Source of the DNA: an uncultured Mollicutes bacterium
Lineage (GTDB): Bacteria; Bacillota_I; Bacilli_A; RF39; UBA660
Direction: 5' to 3'
NCBI GenBank assembly: GCA_900543055.1
Contig: UQQI01000038.1
Span: 1-14,734 of the forward strand
Length of the DNA stretch: 14,734 nucleotides
Part shown: positions 1-7,381 of the stretch, piece by piece
Numbering within the stretch: position 1 is the stretch's first letter
Layout: each line of letters begins with the position of its first letter
Position numbers and translations under genes: made by a program
The notes under the pieces: generated by a model
Databases searched by the model: none
Told to the model about the DNA's origin: nothing
Seen by the model: the letters and a program-made list of their open reading frames with translations, nothing else

Positions 1-1140
1 AAAAATTATATTTTATTATTAGTAATACTCCTATATATTCTTTTTTATAAATTTATTATATTTACAAAAATCCCTGCTTACTCTGAAACAATTACTGCTG
101 GATTTTTAATAATATTATTAAGTATTTTATTCTCAATATATGGTTATAGAAAAGATAAGAAAACAAAAATAAAAGATGATTTATTAAAAAACACAATATT
201 TTTTGTTGTAATTACTTTTACAATAATGTATTTATTAGGATTATTTACTGGATTCTTAAGAAATGCTTACTCATTAAAAATAAATAAAATATTTGAAAAT
301 ATGCTTTCACCAATGATAATTATTATTGTAACAGAATTAATAAGATATATTTTTATATCATCAAACACTGATAAGAAAAAAGACATAATTCTATTTACAA
401 TAGGCTTAATTTTATTGGAATTAACAGTAACAATTAGACCAATAGTTATTTATAATTTTAAAAATGTATTTGAAATAACGTCATCGGTTATATTGCCAAT
501 AATAATAAAAAATGCATCATTAAGTTATTTAACATATTATGCTGGATTAAAAAGTTCATTAGTATATCGTTTAATAATGGATTTATATAAATACCTTTTA
601 CCAATATTTCCAAATTTAGGTGATTATTTTAATTCAATGATATTAATAACTTTACCAATAATGATATATATAAGTACATCATCAATAATTGAGCAATATA
701 CTAATGAACCAATAAAACATGAGTTTGAAGAAAAATCTATAAAATTGTATGATATTCCATTAGCAATTATTATTCTAGTACCAATGTTGTTAATATCAGG
801 TGTATTTAAATATCAAATGCTTGGAATTGGTTCAAATTCAATGCAACCAAAAATAAGTAGAGGTGATGCAGTAATTATTAAGAAGATAAAAACTGAAAAA
901 GAAATTAAAAAAGGAGACATTATCGCTTATAAGACAAGTGACAGAATAATAATACATAGGATAGTCAAAACAAAGACTAAGAATAATGAAAAAATATATA
1001 CAACAAAAGGTGATGCTAATAATACAGAAGATAATGTTGAAATAAAATTAAAGAATATAAAGGGAAAAGTTATAGTAAAAATACCATATATTTCATATCC
1101 AAGTGTATTTATATCTGAACTATTTTCTCAGAAAGGGTAA
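1..1140 (+). CDS. SipW/Sec11-type signal peptidase I with polytopic N-terminal domain (5' end missing)
   Basis: A membrane serine protease that removes signal peptides from exported proteins. The frame is open from base 1 with no stop, so the gene begins upstream; the ATG at 226 is internal. The visible 379 residues begin with about eight hydrophobic segments, far more than the one or two helices of a plain SipW. The S26 catalytic domain follows. The catalytic Ser is in the motif SNSMQP (Ser codon 838-840). A His replaces the usual general-base Lys in IIIHRIV (His codon 955-957), and the GDANNTED box supplies the acid. Ser/His makes it the SipW/archaeal/ER class rather than the Ser/Lys LepB class. 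It sits 4 bp before the DUF5305-like gene, and two proteins with SipW-type signal peptides follow, which suggests that it processes them. The role of the extra membrane segments is unknown. Confidence 0.85.
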   Translation, partial: KNYILLLVILLYILFYKFIIFTKIPAYSETITAGFLIILLSILFSIYGYRKDKKTKIKDDLLKNTIFFVVITFTIMYLLGLFTGFLRNAYSLKINKIFENMLSPMIIIIVTELIRYIFISSNTDKKKDIILFTIGLILLELTVTIRPIVIYNFKNVFEITSSVILPIIIKNASLSYLTYYAGLKSSLVYRLIMDLYKYLLPIFPNLGDYFNSMILITLPIMIYISTSSIIEQYTNEPIKHEFEEKSIKLYDIPLAIIILVPMLLISGVFKYQMLGIGSNSMQPKISRGDAVIIKKIKTEKEIKKGDIIAYKTSDRIIIHRIVKTKTKNNEKIYTTKGDANNTEDNVEIKLKNIKGKVIVKIPYISYPSVFISELFSQKG

Positions 1141-1144
1141 TTGT

Positions 1145-1768
1145 ATGTCAAAGAAAAGTAAATTAATAATATTAGATATGTTTATTTTAGGGGTTATAGT
1201 TTTTGGAGGATATTTAATTAAGAATAATTATATAAACTATGCATTAATAGTTTTTGCGATAGCAGTATCATTTATAATTCAAGAATTAACGTATAGATTT
1301 ACTGGAGATACAAAAGAGGAAAAGTATGAAACAAAATTAAAAAAAATATTAAAAACATATGATTCCGTATTAGTTGAAACAAGAAAAGTTCCAGTCATAG
1401 ATAGTGAAAAAGTAATTTTAGTTAATTCGTTGGATGACTTAATTGATGCCCAACTAGAATTAAGAAAAATGATTTACTATTTTAAACAATCAGATAATTG
1501 CTCTTTTGTATTATTTGATCAAAATCAAGCAAACATATTCATATTAAAAAGTAATGAAGAAGTAATATCTCCACTAGAAATAGAGATAAATAATAATAAA
1601 ATAAAAAATAAAAATAAGAATAAGAATGATATTGATGAAGAAACTTTGAATGAAATAGATAAAACAACAATAATAAAATTACCAAATGACAAGGCTTATA
1701 AAATATCACCGGTTAGAAAACAAAAAAAATCTAATTTAAAAAAAGATAAATTTTTATTTGAAGAATAA
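1145..1768 (+). CDS. DUF5305-like two-helix membrane protein
   Basis: A 207-residue protein starting at the ATG that follows an AAAGGG ribosome binding site near 1131; the start is only 4 bp after the signal peptidase stop. Two hydrophobic helices (about residues 7-25 and 30-47) are followed by a hydrophilic, probably cytoplasmic part. Residues around 75-130 (VPVIDSEKVILVNSLDDLID, then a stretch ending in IFILK) resemble the C-terminal part of DUF5305, a family often encoded beside SipW-type peptidases. That assignment is by eye. The tail has a low-complexity Asn/Lys tract (KNKNKNKND) from an A-rich repeat near 1600-1630 and ends in a Lys-rich segment. Function is unknown; a helper in export or assembly of the neighbouring surface proteins is an inference from position. 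Its stop overlaps an upstream in-frame ATG of the next gene (1768), but that gene's better start lies further on. Confidence 0.65.
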   Translation: MSKKSKLIILDMFILGVIVFGGYLIKNNYINYALIVFAIAVSFIIQELTYRFTGDTKEEKYETKLKKILKTYDSVLVETRKVPVIDSEKVILVNSLDDLIDAQLELRKMIYYFKQSDNCSFVLFDQNQANIFILKSNEEVISPLEIEINNNKIKNKNKNKNDIDEETLNEIDKTTIIKLPNDKAYKISPVRKQKKSNLKKDKFLFEE

Positions 1769-1791
1769 TGTTTTTAGAAAGGAATTGTTTT

Positions 1792-3153
1792 ATGAAGTAT
1801 ACAAGAAAAGAAATATACATAACAATAATTATAGTAATGTTTTTTTCAATAAGTATAGGATATGCATTCCTTTCAACAACGTTGACTATTGATTCAAATG
1901 TCACAATAAAAAAGAAAAATTGTAGTGTAGTTAAAAATTTATATAAAAGAATTGGGTGCAATGCAGTAGTAGACAACATAGAAAGTGAATATGTAAAAAA
2001 TATTAAAGGAATAGATTTTAATCAAGAATCATCAGATGCAAATGGAAAAGGAATATATTTAAAAAATGAAACTTTAAATGATGAATTTCCGATAAAATAT
2101 TATAGAGGAAATGTTACTAATAATAATGTAAATTTTGCTGGATATTGTTGGAAGATAATTAGAACTACAGAAAAAGGTGGAACAAAGCTCTTATATAATG
2201 GTAAGCCTGATTCAAATGGAGTATGTACAAATACTGGGAATGATTCACTTCTAACTGCAACAACATTTAATATAAATAGTAATAATTTAACAGATGTAGG
2301 ATATATGTATGGAGATTCATATAATCAAGAAGAAAAAGATATGACTACTCAAACGGATGAGTATGTCTATTCAAACAACGTAACATATAATAAAGATACA
2401 GACACCTATGTTTTAAATGATGAATATATATCAACTTCATGGATAAATGACAGAAATACATTAGCAACTAAATACCACTATACATGTTTTGATGCAAAAA
2501 ATTATTGTTCAAAAGTATATTATGTAACAGATTTTTCTAGTGATACAACAGCAAAATACTTTGAATTATCAACTGGTGCAACAATAGATACAATAAAAGA
2601 AAAAAGTTTTATAAATACAACAGATTCAAATATAAAAAAAGTGATAGATGAATGGTATAAAAATAATATGGTTGATTATACAAAATATTTAGATGACTCA
2701 GTATGGTGTAATAATAGAGAGTTATATGTAGGAAGTATAAAAAATAAAGATGAGGATTCAACAAACAAATTAAATATATTTAATTCATGGCATACTAATA
2801 AATTAAGTTATACAAAAACAAATATAGATTTAACGTGTCAAAACATAAGAGATGCTTTCACAGTAAGTGTAAGAAACGGAAACGGAATGTTAACGTATCC
2901 AACTGCACTCTTAACATCAGAAGAAGTTGGTTTAGTTAATAATTTTTCAAATGATGAATTGTTCTTTACAATGAGTCCATATAGTTATGATACAAATTCA
3001 AATATTGATACATCATCAAAAACAGAAATATTATCAAGTGCTAAAGTAAGCGATCAATTAGGAGTACGACCTTCAATTGTAATTAAAAATGAAATGAATA
3101 TAAAGTCAGGAATAGGAGAAGAAAATAATCCATATATTTTGGATTTAAATTAA
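1792..3153 (+). CDS. Exported protein with SipW-type signal peptide and C-lectin-like (DUF6273-like) C-terminus, no variable region
   Basis: A 453-residue surface or secreted protein. The ATG at 1792 is chosen because AGAAAGGA (1776-1783) lies at good spacing; an in-frame ATG at 1768 has no ribosome binding site. Residues about 8-26 form a hydrophobic signal ending in SIGYAFLSTTL, the aromatic/small-residue pattern seen in SipW-dependent signal peptides. There are many Asn, Thr and Tyr residues, and paired Cys that could form disulfides. The C-terminal half is paralogous to that of the next protein: FAGYCWKIIRT matches FANKYWRIVRI, VGYMYGD is shared, and EWYKNN, TMSP, LGVRPS and the ending NPYIL all have counterparts there. 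The segment between TMSP and GVRP, which is the variable region in the neighbour, is AT-rich here and unrelated to the template repeat. It is therefore probably not a retroelement target. Ligand and partner are unknown. Confidence 0.7.
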   Translation: MKYTRKEIYITIIIVMFFSISIGYAFLSTTLTIDSNVTIKKKNCSVVKNLYKRIGCNAVVDNIESEYVKNIKGIDFNQESSDANGKGIYLKNETLNDEFPIKYYRGNVTNNNVNFAGYCWKIIRTTEKGGTKLLYNGKPDSNGVCTNTGNDSLLTATTFNINSNNLTDVGYMYGDSYNQEEKDMTTQTDEYVYSNNVTYNKDTDTYVLNDEYISTSWINDRNTLATKYHYTCFDAKNYCSKVYYVTDFSSDTTAKYFELSTGATIDTIKEKSFINTTDSNIKKVIDEWYKNNMVDYTKYLDDSVWCNNRELYVGSIKNKDEDSTNKLNIFNSWHTNKLSYTKTNIDLTCQNIRDAFTVSVRNGNGMLTYPTALLTSEEVGLVNNFSNDELFFTMSPYSYDTNSNIDTSSKTEILSSAKVSDQLGVRPSIVIKNEMNIKSGIGEENNPYILDLN

Positions 3154-3170
3154 AAAGGAGATGATTTTGC

Positions 3171-5909
3171 ATGAAACGAAAGATAATTAAACGTTTTTCA
3201 ATAAGAAATAGTAAAAAGTTACTTATCTTTGCGTTAATTTTATTTGCTTGGTCAACTATAGGTGTAGGATATGCATATCTAAGTAGTAATTTAAGATTAG
3301 CCGGAACAGCAAATATTGCAAAAACATCTTGGAATATTCATTTTTCAAATATAAAATTTGATGAAGGAAATGTAGAAGCAACTACACCAGCAAAAATTGT
3401 TAATGATACAACAATATCATTAGATGTATCTTTAGAAAGTCCAGGTGATAAATATTCATTTAATGTTGATGTAGTAAATTCAGGAACAATTGATGCAATG
3501 TTAACAGAAATATTTAAAACAGAATTAACTGAAGAACAGCAAAAATATATAGAATATACAATTAAATATTCTGATGGAAATGAAATAAAAGAAAAAGATT
3601 TATTAAAAAAAGATTCAAAAGAAACATTAAAAATAGAAATAAAATATAAAGACGGAAATAATTATGCTCCAAATGATATAAATGCAAAATTAAGTTTTAC
3701 GCTTAACTATGTACAAGATGATGGTACAGGAAATGGTACAAGAATTAAATACGATCTAGGAGATCATGAATTAGGAAATGAAGATTGGTATAAGACTTTA
3801 TCTCTTGATTTTGAAATATTAGATGATACAAAAATTGCCTATGCAAAATATTGTGTAACAACGGATGAAGTATGTGCAGCAGAGAAAGAGATAACAAAAA
3901 CAAATAATAAATACAATATTGCTTTTTCAAATAATAAAGAATATCAAGTAGCATGTTTTAAAGCTGTTGATAGTAAAGGTAATGAATATAGTAGATGTAG
4001 TAATAAATATAAAGTTGATAATGAGAAACCAACTATATCTACAGTTACTATTGAACCAAATGATGATACTATGACAATTACAGTAGATGCAAAAGATTCA
4101 TTTAGCGGAATTAGTAAATATTATTATAGTAAAGATAGTGGTACAACTTATGTTGAAAGTGAATTTCCTAATTACACATTTACAAGTTTAGATGAAGGGG
4201 ATTATTTAACAACAGTTTACGTTGAAGATATTGCAGGAAATATATCTGAAGTGACTGCTAAGAGTACAACAATAAGACATAAAAGTTGGTGTGAAAAGAA
4301 TAATCTAACTAATTTCTCAGATTGTATAATTGCAACAGAACAGAAAAATACAAATGTTACTGAAGCAAAACAAGAAATTGTGAATAAAGGAACTCCTAAC
4401 TTTAATGTTACAAGTCCTGCTATAAAATATAATGAAATACATGCAACACAAACATCGACACGATCAACTTCGTCATATATTTATATTTCGCAAGTAACAG
4501 ATACTAATACCGGTTATACCTTCCAAGAATCAACTGGAAAATATATTTTAAAGAATGCGTCATTGGTAGATCCAACAACAAAAGATTATTCTACTGGAAC
4601 ATATTATACCTGTGGAAATACAAGTACGTCTTGCGATACAATGTACTTATTAACTAAAGCAACATCATCTATAAATCAAACAACTCAACAAGTAACATAC
4701 AATTTAACTAAATATAATTATACAGCCACAGTTCTAGGTTATGATTATTCAGAATCAGGTCTTTATTCAACAGCTGATGATGAAGGCACAAGTTATTATT
4801 ATAGAGGAATGGTTGGCGGAAATTATGTTAAGTTTGCAAATAAATATTGGAGAATTGTAAGAATAAATGGGGATAATTCAGTAAGGTTAATTTATGATGG
4901 AACAACCCCTCATGCGAATGGTGAATCAAGTAGTAATAGACAAGTAGGTAAAAGTGAATTTAATTCTAGATGGAGTGATAATGCTTATGTTGGATACATG
5001 TATGGAGATACTAGTACAAATGAGGTAAAAGAATGGACATATGAATTTACATATCCAGAATTATCTGCAACAGCAAAATATTATTTTGGAACAGAATATA
5101 CATTAGATAAAAATAATAATGAATTTAAGTTGGGCGGAACACTAGAAGCCATGACATTATCAGAGTATAATACAAAGCATGCAAATGATAAATTATATAC
5201 AATCTTTAGTACATCATCAACGGCTACTAGTCAAAGAATGAATCATGTTGAAAAGTACGTAAGTCCAACATCAATGAATGTAAAAGCAGTAGAGTATGCA
5301 TCTCCATCACTGGAGATTGCTACATCAAATACAACAAATAGTACAATGAAAACATATTTAGAAAACTGGTATAAAAATAATTTATCTAGTTATAGTGACA
5401 AAATATCAACAAACTCATCATTCTGTAATGATAGAGAAATATCTACAATAAAAAGTGGTACTTATCAAAATTCAGGATATGGAGCAGTACCAACAATATA
5501 TGGATATGAAAGATTCTACTCGTGGTGTGGAAGAATGACTGGACCAAGATTAACATGTTCAAATGTTAATGATAAATTTACAACAGCAAATAATACAAAC
5601 GGTAACAAAAAATTGACAAGTCCAATTGGTTTAATAACAGCAGATGAAGTTAACATGGCAGGAGCAATAACAAGTTATAAAAATCAATTATTTTATTTGT
5701 ATACCGGTACCAATTATTGGACTATGTCGCCGTCCCACTTCAGCGATTATGGCGTCGCTTACGAGTTCGTGGTGATGTCTTCTGGCGAGCTCTCTGGGTG
5801 GCGCGGTGTCTATAGCGGCTACGGCGTTCGCCCAGTAATCAATCTAGATTCTTCAAATCTTCAGTTCACAGGTTCAGGAACGAAGGAGGATCCATATGTT
5901 ATTGAATAA
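3171..5909 (+). CDS. DGR target protein: exported TasA-like/Ig-like/C-lectin-like surface protein carrying the variable region
   Basis: A 912-residue exported protein starting 10 bp after AAAAGGAG (3153-3160). Order seen: basic N-terminus and hydrophobic signal (about residues 17-36, ending STIGVGYAYLSSNL) of SipW-dependent type; a TasA/CalY-like beta segment (about 37-180); Ig-like segments (about 190-280 and 284-368, the latter starting NEKPTISTVTIEP); a Ser/Thr/Asn-rich linker (370-540); and a DUF6273-like, C-lectin-like domain (about 540-912) with YWRIVRI, VGYMYGD, NWYKNNL, YWTMSPS, GYGVRPVINL and a DPYVIE end. Residues 852-888 are encoded by the GC-rich variable region, whose template lies just downstream. 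C-lectin folds are the usual scaffold of DGR-diversified proteins, where the varied residues line a ligand-binding surface. Display outside the cell, probably after cleavage by the upstream SipW-like peptidase, is inferred. No LPXTG anchor is visible. Domain names are from pattern recognition, without a profile search. Confidence 0.85.
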   Translation: MKRKIIKRFSIRNSKKLLIFALILFAWSTIGVGYAYLSSNLRLAGTANIAKTSWNIHFSNIKFDEGNVEATTPAKIVNDTTISLDVSLESPGDKYSFNVDVVNSGTIDAMLTEIFKTELTEEQQKYIEYTIKYSDGNEIKEKDLLKKDSKETLKIEIKYKDGNNYAPNDINAKLSFTLNYVQDDGTGNGTRIKYDLGDHELGNEDWYKTLSLDFEILDDTKIAYAKYCVTTDEVCAAEKEITKTNNKYNIAFSNNKEYQVACFKAVDSKGNEYSRCSNKYKVDNEKPTISTVTIEPNDDTMTITVDAKDSFSGISKYYYSKDSGTTYVESEFPNYTFTSLDEGDYLTTVYVEDIAGNISEVTAKSTTIRHKSWCEKNNLTNFSDCIIATEQKNTNVTEAKQEIVNKGTPNFNVTSPAIKYNEIHATQTSTRSTSSYIYISQVTDTNTGYTFQESTGKYILKNASLVDPTTKDYSTGTYYTCGNTSTSCDTMYLLTKATSSINQTTQQVTYNLTKYNYTATVLGYDYSESGLYSTADDEGTSYYYRGMVGGNYVKFANKYWRIVRINGDNSVRLIYDGTTPHANGESSSNRQVGKSEFNSRWSDNAYVGYMYGDTSTNEVKEWTYEFTYPELSATAKYYFGTEYTLDKNNNEFKLGGTLEAMTLSEYNTKHANDKLYTIFSTSSTATSQRMNHVEKYVSPTSMNVKAVEYASPSLEIATSNTTNSTMKTYLENWYKNNLSSYSDKISTNSSFCNDREISTIKSGTYQNSGYGAVPTIYGYERFYSWCGRMTGPRLTCSNVNDKFTTANNTNGNKKLTSPIGLITADEVNMAGAITSYKNQLFYLYTGTNYWTMSPSHFSDYGVAYEFVVMSSGELSGWRGVYSGYGVRPVINLDSSNLQFTGSGTKEDPYVIE
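5724..5834 (+). repeat. DGR variable region (VR)
   Basis: This 111-bp in-frame segment (37 codons, MSPS to VRP) of the target gene aligns without gaps to the template repeat 275 bp downstream, with 83 identical bases. Of 30 adenines in the template, 17 are changed here; of the 81 other template bases, 11 are changed. Template AAC/AAT codons have become CAC, AGC, GAT, TAT, GTC, TAC, GTG, TCT, GGT, TAT and AGC, the NNC/NNT pattern produced by adenine-specific mutagenic retrohoming. GC content is about 60%, against AT-rich flanks. The fixed codons keep the hydrophobic frame and the Gly-Tyr-Gly-Val-Arg-Pro end. Confidence 0.93.
5817..5834 (+). other. Candidate IMH-like 3' end of the VR
   Basis: The last 18 bp of the VR (GGCTACGGCGTTCGCCCA) are GC-rich and identical to the last 18 bp of the template repeat (6092-6109); identity stops abruptly afterwards. 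In known DGRs the 3' end of the VR holds the initiation-of-mutagenic-homing site, where cDNA priming starts. That role is inferred from position and identity only. No strong GC-rich hairpin follows; the only symmetric element nearby is the 10-bp palindrome AATCTAGATT at 5841-5850. Confidence 0.6.
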
Positions 5910-5965
5910 TAAAAAAAGAAAACAACTTGTCCCGAAATGACTCATCATTGAGGGACTGAAAAAAT

Positions 5966-6235
5966 TGGGACTAATCTAATTAGTGGTCAGATGAGCGCAT
6001 GTCGCCGTCCAACTTCAACAATAATGGCAACGCTAACGAGTTGAACGTGACGTCTTCCGGCGAGTTGAACGAATGGGGTAATGTTAACAACGGCTACGGC
6101 GTTCGCCCAATTTCCTACTACAAATTAGTAATTATTATAACTAATGAACCGCATAGTATTGGTCATGGCTGATACTTAGAGGAAGTAGTTGCATTAGCAA
6201 TAATCATATCTAGATTGGAAACAAGGTTAGTCCCA
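5966..6235 (+). other. Long-range inverted repeat enclosing the TR
   Basis: TGGGACTAATCT (5966-5977) can pair with AGGTTAGTCCCA (6224-6235) as a 12-bp stem with one G-U wobble, closing a loop of about 246 nt that contains the TR. The nearby GTCCC (5929-5933) and GGGAC (5952-5956) carry the same core, so alternative pairings with these arms are possible. Confidence 0.6.
5999..6109 (+). repeat. DGR template repeat (TR)
   Basis: This non-coding copy of the VR keeps adenines at the variable codons (AAC, AAT, GAA) and lies 89 bp past the target gene stop, in the same orientation. It begins with the same ATGTCGCCGTCC and ends with the same 18-bp block as the VR. GC is about 51%, well above the surrounding DNA. 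It would be transcribed and reverse-transcribed with errors at A, and the cDNA would replace the VR. It can be read as an Asn-rich peptide in the VR frame, as is normal for a TR, but has no ribosome binding site. Confidence 0.92.
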
Positions 6236-6363
6236 TGCCACTGTGCTAAAAACAAGGTATAGACGTTATTTAACAAGAGATTAATTAACTATTGCTATAT
6301 CAGTGGAAAAGAATCATCAAGAATATCATCTTAGTTTCTTTTGCCACATAATGGAGAAATAAT

Positions 6364-6700
6364 ATGAAAACAAACTTCAAAATATTAGATAAATCATATA
6401 AAACAATAAACTATATTAATAAAATCTTAGCAGATATCCTAAAAAAGAAGTAGTATTAAAAAATTATTATGAATTTATAAAAAATATCTACTCATATAAC
6501 ATAAATGATTCAATAAGAATAAAAGATAAAAACTTAAAAGACATATTAATATCTATATCAATGTTAAATTTTTATATAAATATAAGTCATGATAAAAAGT
6601 TAGAAGTGAAAAAAAATATATTGTTATAGGTAATTTATTATCAGAAATAATTGCTATGACTAAAGCATTACGAAAAAAAGAGGTGACTATTAATGAATAG
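6364..6700 (+). pseudogene. avd: Avd-like DGR accessory protein (four-helix bundle), broken by two frameshifts
   Basis: Joining three frames gives a protein of about 112 residues: MKTNFKILDKSYKTINYI..., then YPKKEVVLKNYYEFIKNIY and ISISMLNFYINISHDKKL, then SEKKYIVIGNLLSEIIAM and a basic end. This follows the Avd/bAvd pattern: an N-terminal helix, a (F/Y)PKKE turn, an internal helix, a central helix ending in a D-K-L-(I)S-KKY-like turn, and a last helix before a basic tail. In other DGRs Avd is a pentameric helical barrel that binds the reverse transcriptase and template RNA. The start has a ribosome binding site (GGAG 6353-6356). The first frame ends at 6451-6453. One base is missing near 6433-6437 (GATTAT expected, GATAT present) and another near 6602-6605. 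The remnant overlaps the next gene by 8 bp. The breaks could be real decay or assembly errors. Confidence 0.7.
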
Positions 6701-7088
6701 AATACAAAAATTAATATTTATAAGTTTAGTAATAATACTTGTATTAGTCACAATATCGTTCTTATCAGATACTAAGAAAGATAATAAAAATAAAACAGTA
6801 AAATATAAAGTCGTTTATAATTTATATAATAATATAAAAGATAATAATGTTGATACATCTACTAGAAAATATATTTCTAAATTATATGGTTATTCTAATG
6901 ATAATTCAGAAAATATTATTATGTTTACTAAAGAAGCATATGTTGAAAATGATATTGTTTATGATTTAGATGGTAAGTTACTTGATAATTATAATTCAAA
7001 AACAATTAATAAAATATTAGACAATGCTACATTAAAAAAATATATTTATAAAAAAGATTCTAAGGAATATAAACTTGTAAATGAATAA
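6693..7088 (+). CDS. Small membrane-anchored protein of unknown function
   Basis: A 131-residue protein with a strong ribosome binding site (AGAGGTGA, about 6680-6686) and one N-terminal hydrophobic helix (about residues 7-24). A Lys/Asn-rich hydrophilic domain of about 105 residues follows, with a repeated-Tyr/Asn character and a possible beta-rich core (KYKVVYNLYNN; EAYVENDIVYDLDGKLLDNY). There is no lipobox Cys, so it is probably a membrane-anchored extracytoplasmic protein. I do not recognise the family. It overlaps the avd remnant by 8 bp and occupies the place where a DGR normally carries its reverse transcriptase, but it has no polymerase motif. Whether it belongs to the retroelement or to the export operon cannot be told. 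Confidence 0.6.
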   Translation: MNRIQKLIFISLVIILVLVTISFLSDTKKDNKNKTVKYKVVYNLYNNIKDNNVDTSTRKYISKLYGYSNDNSENIIMFTKEAYVENDIVYDLDGKLLDNYNSKTINKILDNATLKKYIYKKDSKEYKLVNE

Positions 7089-7381
7089 ATATAGTATTTC
7101 TTATAATGATATTGTTTCTATTAATAAAATAAAAGATGTTTATGATGCTTTAATATTATGGTATCTCTTTGAATATAAATAATTGTACATCTTTTGGGCT
7201 TAATTCTTATGATAAAGTTCTGGATAAATTAAGACATATTTATTTAGCTTTTTTGGTTTGTTCTAAAGACAATATTATTGAAAAAGTAAATGGAGATTTT
7301 GATAATTATAATCATTATAAAGCACTATCTAATAATAGTTATAGCAAGAACTTAAATAGGAAAGAGTTAATTAGTTTTTAG
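7081..7381 (+). pseudogene. Unrecognised small reading frame, probably frameshifted
   Basis: An ATG overlapping the previous stop opens a 33-codon frame (MNKYSISYNDIVSINKIKDV... ending at a TAA at 7180-7182). A second frame is open from 7154 to 7381 and reads YYGISLNINNCTSFGLNSYD and onward to KELISF. Skipping one base near 7156 joins them into one protein of about 99 residues. The joined product has no recognised domain; it is hydrophilic with one moderately hydrophobic stretch (HIYLAFLVC). The link between the two parts is inferred from their adjacency and matching style. The first residues vaguely recall the N-terminus of reverse transcriptases, but nothing after them does. Confidence 0.35.

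Larger units (their letters stand above)
5929..6360 (+). ncRNA. Probable TR-containing structured RNA of the DGR
   Basis: The 450 bp between the target gene and the avd remnant contain no gene. They hold the TR in a base-paired setting and are richer in G and C than the neighbouring genes. Visible elements: a 5' hairpin at 5929-5956 (GTCCC/GGGAC enclosing AATGA/TCATT); a long-range 12-bp pairing of 5966-5977 with 6224-6235 (one G-U) that encloses the whole TR; a hairpin just after the TR (ATTAGT 6124-6129 with ACTAAT 6140-6145); and AGTAT 6155-6159 with ATACT 6172-6176. DGR template RNAs are known to need structured sequence beyond the TR. The exact ends are not visible; the limits given run from the first hairpin to just before the avd start. 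Confidence 0.6.

Noticed and set aside
226..1140. ATG at 226 as the true start of the signal peptidase gene
   Set aside because: The frame is open back to base 1 and encodes further hydrophobic helices of the same style, and no ribosome binding site precedes 226.
1590..1630. AAAAATAAG repeats as a possible repeat array or CRISPR-like element
   Set aside because: It is a short, irregular low-complexity tract that codes for an Asn/Lys run; no spacers are present.
1731..1979. Minus-strand frame across the junction of two genes
   Set aside because: It overlaps two well-supported plus-strand genes, has no ribosome binding site and looks like AT-rich shadow coding.
3745..3954. Minus-strand frame inside the target protein gene
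   Set aside because: It is a Leu/His-rich reverse shadow of an intact long gene.
5841..5850. AATCTAGATT as the hairpin or cruciform that marks the DGR target end
   Set aside because: It is a loopless, AT-rich 10-bp palindrome. Part of it recurs at 6209-6217 far from the TR end, so it does not behave like the known structure.
5999..6175. TR read as the end of a second protein (Asn-rich, ending after the TR)
   Set aside because: There is no ribosome binding site, the adenine pattern fits a template, and the downstream reading has no protein character.
7081..7182. N-terminus of a reverse transcriptase (MNKYSISYNDIVS...)
   Set aside because: The resemblance stops after about 20 residues and no polymerase motif follows in any frame.
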